Below, one piece after another: positions 56,740 to 64,000 of a stretch of 64,000 nt of DNA. Both the position numbers and the translations under genes were made by a program. The DNA comes from Nissolia schottii (lineage: Eukaryota; Streptophyta; Magnoliopsida; Fabales; Fabaceae). Within the stretch, counting starts at the first letter, position 1. Each line of letters starts with the position of its first letter. The notes beneath the pieces are model-generated. The model ran no database searches and was not told the DNA's origin. It saw only the letters and a program-made list of their open reading frames with translations. Where the stretch lies: contig QANU01013978.1 of the NCBI GenBank assembly GCA_003254905.1, positions 152,052 through 216,051 on the forward strand, written 5' to 3'.

Positions 56740-59640
56740 AAAATGACTATTTCTCTAATTAAGGAAATTATATTTACATATTTTCATAAGTGAATATGTG
56801 AAAAGATTCCTAGAATTGATTGAATGAATTTTATTTTACATTTCATGAAGCCTTGAACCGAATGTAACTACTCGAATATTTATTTTTGAGTATCTATAAT
56901 TCATTAATTTTATGATTCTGGATATTTATAATTTGGTACTCGTAAACTCCCGAAGAGAATAATATAATAAATTCATTATTTATCAAATTATAAAACATAA
57001 TTTAATATTCACATCCAAAAAAAAATCGTATGCATTCGAGACTATAAGATCTTAAAACTAGTAGTTTTTAAGAAAAGTTTTATATTTGAATTATGTGATG
57101 AGAAAATATTTCCTACATTTTACACTCCAAACATGCTTATGTTGTAACAATATATGAAATGAGTTATAATAATATTTTAAGTTGAAATTCTGTCTTCTCA
57201 TACATAGCTGAATAAAATGAAGAGCTATTCATGAAAAATTATGAAAATCACCTAGTTGCCTATGGTTCATTCCCTAAAGTGAATGCGACAAATTATAACT
57301 CCAAAAGTAGCAAAATTACTAAAATGAATATAATAAATGTGTGTTGAAATAATTTGGTCATTTACCTACTCATGGCATAAAGAGAATATTAACCAATCAT
57401 GACATGAACAATAATACGAGCAACATTATAATAGAAATGATTTGACTGGCAAATTAATCTGGGAGGAGAGGGGAGGGAGGATAAAATCATTCGATAAATT
57501 TTATGGAATTTAACTACTCACTTGCCGTTTATTTTAAGTGTTTCATAATAGAAATAGAGAAAATATTAAAAAATTATTATTTTTAAAAATTAATAAATTA
57601 GGAATTTAATTATAAACATAGTAATAAATTTTGCATTAAAAAATTAAAAAAAAGATAATGACATAATTTAGACCAAAGAAAAAATTGGCCAAGGAACTCT
57701 AGAAATAAACCGGAGGGAATACAAAACACACAAAGACACAATACAAGCATATACACTAAGTAAAACTTTACAGGACACACGTATGTGTCAAATTTAAGAT
57801 TAAATACTGTCATGATATTTTCATTAATATAAAACTATTAGTTATGTAAGATACACGAATATCAGAGTCTCACAAAGTTTTTGAATTTTTTAAAACACTG
57901 ATTTATTTTCATTTCTTTTTCTTGTATTTTCTGTTAGGTTAGTGAAATATTATTATAAAATTTTAAAAAATAAAAATAGATAAAGTAAAAACAAAAACTT
58001 AAAAAATCATTAATAATCAGTCATAATAAAAAAATTGAGATAAAATACAATTTTATACATAATTTAAGATGGAATGCAATTTTAACAAACTTCAAGAATG
58101 AATTGTGCAATTTACCATAATTTTTATTTTTTAAATCCTACAATTTGGTAGAAATTGGTTTAATTTTAAAATTTTAAAATCAAATCAACTCCCATCCTAC
58201 TCGTTCCAAAGTCACCACAAACACAATCTAATTATATTATATTTTAATCATAAAAAATGATTTTAAAATTAATTTAAATCCCGCTTTTAATAGAATAATT
58301 GGAAAACCCTCAATTTAGTCCCTCTTGTCCGCTTCAATTAGAAGCAAGCAACTTTATCACTAAGTTATCAGTATTATTGTGATATAATGTTACAACAATT
58401 ATATTTATGATATACTTAAATTTTGTTACTAATTAATACTCAAAAATTGAATTTAATACATCAAGTTAAATAAACAAATATCATTACCACTAAACTACCA
58501 ATATTATGTTATTTTGCTGCGACCATTATATATATTTCAGTTAAAAAAAATCAAACTTTTATAAAAAAATATAATTAAAAATTATAATAAAATTAAAATA
58601 ACTCTAAATGAAGGAACCCTTGCAAAAAATACCACTACTTAATGTGCAAGGCACATGCTAACAACGCTGACACGGAGTGACATGGCCTCCATCCAGTGTC
58701 ACATCAACTACCACCATTAAACGGATTAATAAAAAAAAACGAAATTGTTCAACTTTAAAAATTATGCAAAAACAATCAAATTGACCAAAAGAAAAATTAA
58801 GAAGGACTAAATTAAAAGTTTTTTTTTTCTTGGAATCATTCAAAACATAAAATTTAACTTATAAATCAAATCAAATTCTAAATTTAATCATTCCCAAATA
58901 CTACCTGTATCAATTTTGAATAATAATAGTAAATCACACGGGAACAACATTATCTCGTGATAATAAAAAAGTTTGGGAATAAAACACCATTTCAACAAAC
59001 TCTTTTTCTAGAGGCTTACGCATCTATGCATTAAATGTAAACCCAAAGAAAGAATAACGAGAAGGAAAAGCTAAAATTTGGACTTTATTCATACATTTCC
59101 ATTAAAATCAAAATCAAAATCAGAATAGGAGAACAATTTTTGGTACATTAGGTTATTTTAAAAGGACGCGTACCCAAACGTTAAAAGTGATCAAGACAAA
59201 CGACCAACAGAGTACAGCCATTCCTTTAAGAAACCCAGTTGCCGGACAAAGGCGCGTATTAATTATTATTATTAGTCAAATACGTTTTGAGTCCTTTTGA
59301 CTGCGCAAGTCGCAACCAACCAACCCAACCCAACTTACAATTCATAATAACTTCGCGTTGAGCTCAGCACCAATCACTCCACGGAACCTTTTCCGCACTG
59401 ACCCCGCCCCAACCCAAGCCACTCACGCGTTTTCAGTTTCCATTTTGCCAACACATTATTATTATTATTATTATTATTTAATTCTTTTACATATTTATAT
59501 TTCATCCAGATCCTCAGAATCATTCCAAAATTATATATTAGTAAAACACTGATAACGTGAACACAACACCAACCAGTCATCCACATATCCAACCACTCCC
59601 ACAAATAAATCGGAAAGAGAATCAAATCAAACAAGAAGTT
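56740..59640. other. AT-rich intergenic stretch
   Basis: No gene supported. It includes an (ATT)n run at about 59455-59478. The part nearest the calmodulin-like gene may be 3' UTR. Confidence 0.6.
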
Positions 59641-60130
59641 TCAGATACTTGTGACTCCATTAAACTCCTAAGCTACGAATCTCTTGCATCGAAAGATTGA
59701 AGAATAAAAGGGGGAAAAAAAAGAACAGAAAATAAACAAAACAGTAGAGTGCATGAAACTTGATATCAGAGGTCAGTGACAAAGCAACATAGCAGAAAAC
59801 AATTGCAACCGCAAAAGGTTCTACGGGAAACAACATCTAAACCAGGAAATTAACTAACTCCTAAAAGTACCACTACTTATTGTTTCTTCTTCTTCAGATC
59901 CTAACCTAACACAGTAACACCTAAAATCAACCATAGCACGAGAAATTAGAGAACGTTCACTAACTACTATTTTTTTTCGTCAATCTAACTGCTAATCTAT
60001 ATACAACATTATGACGTTAGCTAAAGAAGCGTGAGAGATTTTCGGAATCGAAAACGCACCGTTCCGAGTGGACTCGGATTTGGATCTGAATTCGAATTCG
60101 GTTCTGGTTTTGGTTTCGCGTTCGCGAGTT

Positions 60131-60553
60131 TTAGGAGCGAGCCATCATCTTCTTGAACTCCTCGAAGTTGACGTTGCCGTCGCCGTCGGCGTCGACGTTT
60201 TTGATCATCTTACGGCAGTCGCCGAGGGAGCACTTCTCACCGAGGCGCTTGAGGACGGCGTGGAGCTCTGCGGCGGAGATGAGGCCGTTCTTGTCGAGGT
60301 CGTAAAGGTCGAAGGCGTCGCGAAGCTCCTTGGCTTCGTCGTCGCCGGAGCCGGTGAGGTGAAAGTCGGCGAACTCCTTGATGTCGATGAATCCATCGCC
60401 GTTCTGGTCGATCTCGCGCATCATGCGCTGCACCTCCTCGGAGCTCGTTTTTGATCCCAGCGCCACCAGCATCTCCTTCAGCTCCGAGCACGAGATCTTG
60501 CCGTCGCCGTTCTTATCGAACTTAGAGAAGATCTTGCGAACCTCATCGTCCAT
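60131..60553 (-). CDS. Calmodulin-like Ca2+ sensor with four EF-hands
   Basis: An intronless gene of 140 residues from the ATG at 60553, whose context GCCATGGAC is near ideal. The reading frame is open a little further upstream but without another ATG. Four canonical 12-residue Ca2+ loops are seen: 13-24 (DKNGDGKISCSE), 49-60 (DQNGDGFIDIKE), 85-96 (DLDKNGLISAAE) and 121-132 (DADGDGNVNFEE). All have D at position 1, G at position 6 and E at position 12, so all four should bind calcium. GEKCSLGDCRKMI between loops 3 and 4 is typical of the CML23/CML24 (TCH2) group in Arabidopsis, touch- and stress-induced cytosolic sensors; a close relative is likely. GC content is much higher than the surroundings. 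Confidence 0.93.
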   Translation of the reverse strand: MDDEVRKIFSKFDKNGDGKISCSELKEMLVALGSKTSSEEVQRMMREIDQNGDGFIDIKEFADFHLTGSGDDEAKELRDAFDLYDLDKNGLISAAELHAVLKRLGEKCSLGDCRKMIKNVDADGDGNVNFEEFKKMMARS

Positions 60554-60678
60554 GGCGTAGCAATTCACAGCTTCGAGAGTGAGAAACGAAATCGCAGCTC
60601 TCTCTTTCGTTCTCTCACTCTCGCTCTGAAGAGAGTTTGTGTTTTCTGTTTTCTTCCTCTCCTTTTTTGAAAGAGTGA

Positions 60679-60712
60679 TGAAACGGCGTATTTATGGTGG
60701 GGCGCCGTTTCA
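60679..60712 (-). promoter_or_regulatory. TATA box inside a perfect 10-base inverted repeat (calmodulin-like gene)
   Basis: TGAAACGGCG (60679-60688) and its exact mirror CGCCGTTTCA (60703-60712) flank a 14-base spacer that holds CCATAAATA (60697-60689 on the minus strand). The TATA box lies about 136 bases before the start codon, which suits the CT-rich 5' leader between them. Confidence 0.75.
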
Positions 60713-60807
60713 CGCGTTTTCTCGCGCGACGCGTTAATTAGGAGCAGTTATGTGTACTTGCGGGAAAGAATTGACGTGACTGTTTCACCAGTAGAATTTA
60801 GACGCGT
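60712..60807 (-). promoter_or_regulatory. Cluster of CGCG boxes upstream of the calmodulin-like gene
   Basis: ACGCGT occurs at 60712-60717, 60729-60734 and 60802-60807, with TCGCGC at 60722-60727. VCGCGB is the site recognised by CAMTA factors, which are themselves calmodulin-regulated. In such AT-rich DNA four sites within 100 bases stand out. Confidence 0.6.
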
Positions 60808-60839
60808 GTCTGTTTGCACATGATGGAGTGCACAGGAAG

Positions 60840-61370
60840 ATTTTTGTGACTCTCAGAGACCAAAAGGAAATTAGAGGAGAAAGCATTCTTCTCCCGTGCT
60901 TTGTCCCCGTTTTCTTATTAAAAAATAAATATATCTATTATTTGATTGTTAATGATTTTTTATTTTTCTACATTGATATTTAGGAGAAGGTAAAGATTTA
61001 TTAAATCACTTTGGATATTCTATAAAGATTTAATTCTAAGGCGCTTGCAATATAAAATATATCTACATACTTACTTAATAATTTAATTTCTATGCAACAT
61101 AAGAAAGTTTTTAGTTAATATGATATCGTATGATTCAACGATAATGTAAATTTTTTATATAAGTTCCTATGATTTTGCGTAGAAGTTAAATTTATTATTT
61201 AATTATGCAATGTATTATAAATAAAAATACTTATTTTTTATAAAAATTATTTCAAAAGTAATGTATATAATAATAAGTAATTGATTGAGTATAGAATATT
61301 TCGTGTTAATAAGAGTTTAATTGTGATGGGTTGATAATTGTTTGATGTGAAAAAATTTACACAAATATTC
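60840..61370. other. Intergenic, nothing recognised
   Basis: AT-rich sequence with no supported feature. Confidence 0.6.
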
Positions 61371-61377
61371 AATCATC

Positions 61378-61741
61378 TTTGGGTTAAATAAGTTTTTGTT
61401 CTTTAATAAATTTGAAATGTTAATTTTGTAGCCTATAATTTGGTAAAACATAGTGAAATCAAGTTTTAACTATAGTCAAACCGATCAAATCGAGTTTAAA
61501 TTGTGGTCAAATTGGTTTGACCTTATTTAATGACAACTGTCAAAATTTGGTTTGACCATGTTCAACAAAATTATAGTAAAACTCATCTAATTTCTGTCAG
61601 CTGCGTCATCTTTTAACGTTACAATTTAATGCCAAGGACTAAAACCGAACAAAAAAATATTATCAAGAACTCAAACAAAAAAATTAATAGGGTGCAAAAT
61701 AAAAAAAAAAATTATTCATTAGGGAGTAAAAACTTATTTAA
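61378..61741. mobile_element. MITE related to the 34-kb MITE
   Basis: Inverted ends TTAAATAAGTTTTTG (61384) and, mirrored, TTAAATAAGTTTTTA (ending 61741). Flanking 9-base repeats TCAATCATC (61369-61377) and TCAATCATA (61742-61750) differ at one base. The left end carries six extra bases (TTTGGG) that the right end lacks. Confidence 0.65.
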
Positions 61742-61750
61742 TCAATCATA

Positions 61751-63141
61751 TTTTGACATATTATTAAAAAAATATAATTAGATGTAATTTGATAAGTTAC
61801 CCTCTGCCTCGTTCTCTCTCTCATCAATTAATTGCTATGAATTTATCCCAAGATTAAACGTGACAAAGGTTTCTCCAATCGCGACAGCTATTTTTGTTGA
61901 GACCCCTAGCCAATGCTTCATGGGTGGTGGCGGTGGATCACCTTCTTAACAACCTGGCGGTGGTGACAGAATCCCTGTTAAGGAAATCTACGTCGCTTAA
62001 TAACAAGGACTTGGATGCATTCATAATCAAAAAAGGCAACCCCTAATTTTTCAAAAATTATATACTAAATCTGAAAAATGTGTCATGAGGATATGAATCC
62101 CAAGGATGAGGATTTTTCCATTCATATACAACTGTGAGATATGCCTAGAAAATCCAAAATCAAGAAAGCATAACACCAAATTGGGGATACTTTTGGTGAG
62201 GTGAAGGATTTAGATGCTACCCAAGCCATAAGGGAGCCTATGACCATTGTTGGTCCAACAAGGAGGACCAAGTGATGATTCAGGGAAAGAGATGTATGCC
62301 ACCGATGGTTGGGTGTTAGGATTAGCAACCAATAAGTAATTTTCCTTGAGTTGGTTATAGAGTTTAGGTTCATTAGGTTAATTTCACTTTATTTTCATGT
62401 ATCTTCTTTAGCATTATTATATCTTTTGCTTTTTTAGCTTTCTGGGAAATCCCATTCTAAAGTATGCATATGGTCCTATGGACCTTCTTGGATTTGTTAC
62501 TCATTTGAATAATGAATACAATATTTTACCTTTGAAAAAAGAAAAATGCTCCACCCAAAATGATACACCCGTACATACACCCCTCTTTTATACGGTTTTA
62601 TACGTAATTAATGATGATTACACGTAAAACGTATAATTATACACAACGCGCGCCCAACCCCGAACCCTATTCTCGTCATCGTTTTCACTTATCATCTTCA
62701 ACCTCTCATCCTTGTTCTGTTATGTTCATCATCGTCATCCTCGTCATTCTTTCATCCTCTCGTCCTCTCATCATCATCATCCTTCTCATCCTCCACATCT
62801 TTATCCTCTTATCATGTCAAATTTGATTAAAATGGAATTACGATGATAAAATGCTAGTTTTCTTTTTAAAATAGATTAAATCTATCTTTAACAATGGTGG
62901 TAAGGGTCTATGTTGCAGAATATGAAATCTGAATAGAGTGCACAACGTAATATTGCAGACTATGATATCAGATTTTTAGTGCACAAACATTATATTAAGA
63001 TGTGCACAAACATTAAACACTTGCTTACAGCATTGTGATTTTATTCAAACATAAATAAGTTCACAATCTTTATACATTTTTAGTGGACAAAGTTTATGAA
63101 AATTAGTTCACATACATGTGTACACACACTTTTATACATTC
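61751..63141. other. Repeat-like intergenic stretch
   Basis: Around 62195-62270 the plus strand reads LDATQAIREPMTIVGPTRRTK, resembling the end of some LTR-retrotransposon polyproteins, but it is too short to be sure. From 62660 to 62815 there is a TCATC/CGTC-rich stretch. No gene supported. Confidence 0.35.
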
Positions 63142-64000
63142 TGTAACACCTTAGCTAACTGCATACCCTCGAGTAGTAAGCAATGCTCACTAGGTTGTTA
63201 TTCACTTGGTGGGAATACTCATAGTCCCTTATTATTTTTTGAAAATACTTGGTTATAGAAAATATGGACCAATTTAAAACTTTTCTGCTTGTTACTTATT
63301 CACAAAATATGAGCCACGCGTGAATCAAAGCATATAATACAAACGATAGAGTTGAAGCTTAAAAGTAATAATCGTTACTGGCATAAATAATTACATAAAC
63401 AAGTATCTGGTCCATCACCAATTACAACCATCAGAGTATCATAATAGTTTACATATACAAGCCAAATACCTCAAAATACATATCAAAATATATCAAAACA
63501 TAACAGCATGTCCATCTGATGCCAAGCTAGACTGGCTCGTCTTCGGTCCTCTACTGCTCCACATGCGGCTCCTCATAGGGCTCCTCGTAGCCCTCATGCT
63601 CTTTGCCTGCTCCTGGGAAGCATAAGCGAGTGGGGGTGAGAACAGTCGTCCTCAGTGGTTAACCTGAGCATAGGGGGATCTCTTTTCTCGCTTATCAACC
63701 CGGCCGCTCAGAGGTTTCTATGTGAACATGCATACTAACATCCTACTGATTATTATCTGGCCTAAAGTCCTGAATCGCTTTATCTACTTTACTAGGTGAC
63801 TGGGGAACTAGTCTTTCTTATCTAAGTTCTCGTGCTCATTATCTTTACTTCGCGTACATACATAGGTCGTCTCGAGCGTTCTCTTGACGACTACATAGAC
63901 ATACATCCTCATATACTAATACATTACATACTCATACATCATCATATACTCATGCATGGGGTTCTCTTACGCATACCGGCTTGCCCGGGTTAGCGTCCTT
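63142..64000. mobile_element. Probable LTR of a Ty3/gypsy-type element, cut by the window edge
   Basis: Begins TGTAACACC, a common start of plant gypsy LTRs, and is followed by a higher-GC, non-coding stretch with CTCCTGGGAAGCATAAGCGA (from 63612) and GTGGGGGTGAGAACAG-like words often seen in such repeats. Neither the second LTR nor any polymerase lies in the window, so orientation and class are tentative. Confidence 0.4.

Noticed and set aside
59358..59640. Small open frames near the (ATT)n run
   Set aside because: They are made partly of microsatellite codons (poly-Tyr or poly-Asn) and match no family.
60068..60454. Plus-strand open frame of 128 codons over the calmodulin-like gene
   Set aside because: Antisense shadow of the EF-hand gene. 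Its valine/aspartate/leucine repeats mirror the codons of the Ca2+ loops.
60554..60568. Five-codon N-terminal extension of the calmodulin-like protein
   Set aside because: The codon at its start is GTG, not ATG. The ATG at 60553 has a near-ideal context and gives the usual family N-terminus.

Overview
The window is nuclear DNA of a flowering plant, a eudicot and most probably a legume close to Glycine. The support is AT-rich intergenic DNA full of transposons, GT-AG introns, plant-only gene families (a DELLA-type GRAS regulator, a signal-peptide glycine-rich protein, a DUF7054 protein, a four-EF-hand calmodulin-like protein) and CACTA/MITE families of the kind common in legumes. The species is inferred, not proven. 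There are no bacterial operons, CRISPR arrays or phage genes. One assembly gap of 326 N lies at 36910-37235, with single Ns at 3352 and 29418.

Six protein-coding genes could be resolved to exon level with consistent splice phases. From left to right they are: a ten-exon TMEM214-like (DUF2359) ER membrane protein (minus, 5731-10119); a three-exon small secreted glycine-rich protein (minus, 15379-16075) that is easy to miss; an intronless DELLA-type GRAS protein (plus, 21419-22939); a two-exon DUF7054 protein of the At4g22758 type (minus, 25453-26609); a fourteen-exon NOC4 homologue, a ribosome-biogenesis factor (plus, 44641-52020); and an intronless calmodulin-like protein (minus, 60131-60553). 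The genes are unrelated in function and do not form a cluster.

The rest is largely a transposon record. 1-5.1 kb: an inverted repeat with tRNA-like boxes, two CACTA-type elements whose ends bracket a Ty3/gypsy pol scrap, and a GT-rich retroposed tail. 11.5-12.0 kb: LINE ORF1 remnant. 17.4-20.0 kb: an intron-containing fragment of a FAS2 (CAF-1 p60) gene next to two CACTA right ends. 28.3-34.3 kb: an old LINE split by a foldback-type element, a SINE-like sequence, a hAT-type MITE, two short LTR insertions and a MITE. 37.6-41.3 kb: a complete but decayed 3.7-kb CACTA element with ATT target-site duplications. 42.0-44.2 kb: a foldback element carrying mirrored TGTTTGTT/AACAAACA arrays. 53.9-55.5 kb: a possible relative. 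61.4 kb: a second MITE like that at 34 kb. 63.14 kb to the right edge: a probable LTR. NOC4 introns 1, 5 and 10 each carry an insertion.

No clearly new biological system was found. The observations most worth checking are the gene fragment beside the CACTA ends, the DELLA protein with an altered DELLA motif, the palindrome around the TATA box plus CGCG boxes at the calmodulin-like gene, the small secreted protein gene, and the nested LINE whose reading frame closes when the young insertions are removed.
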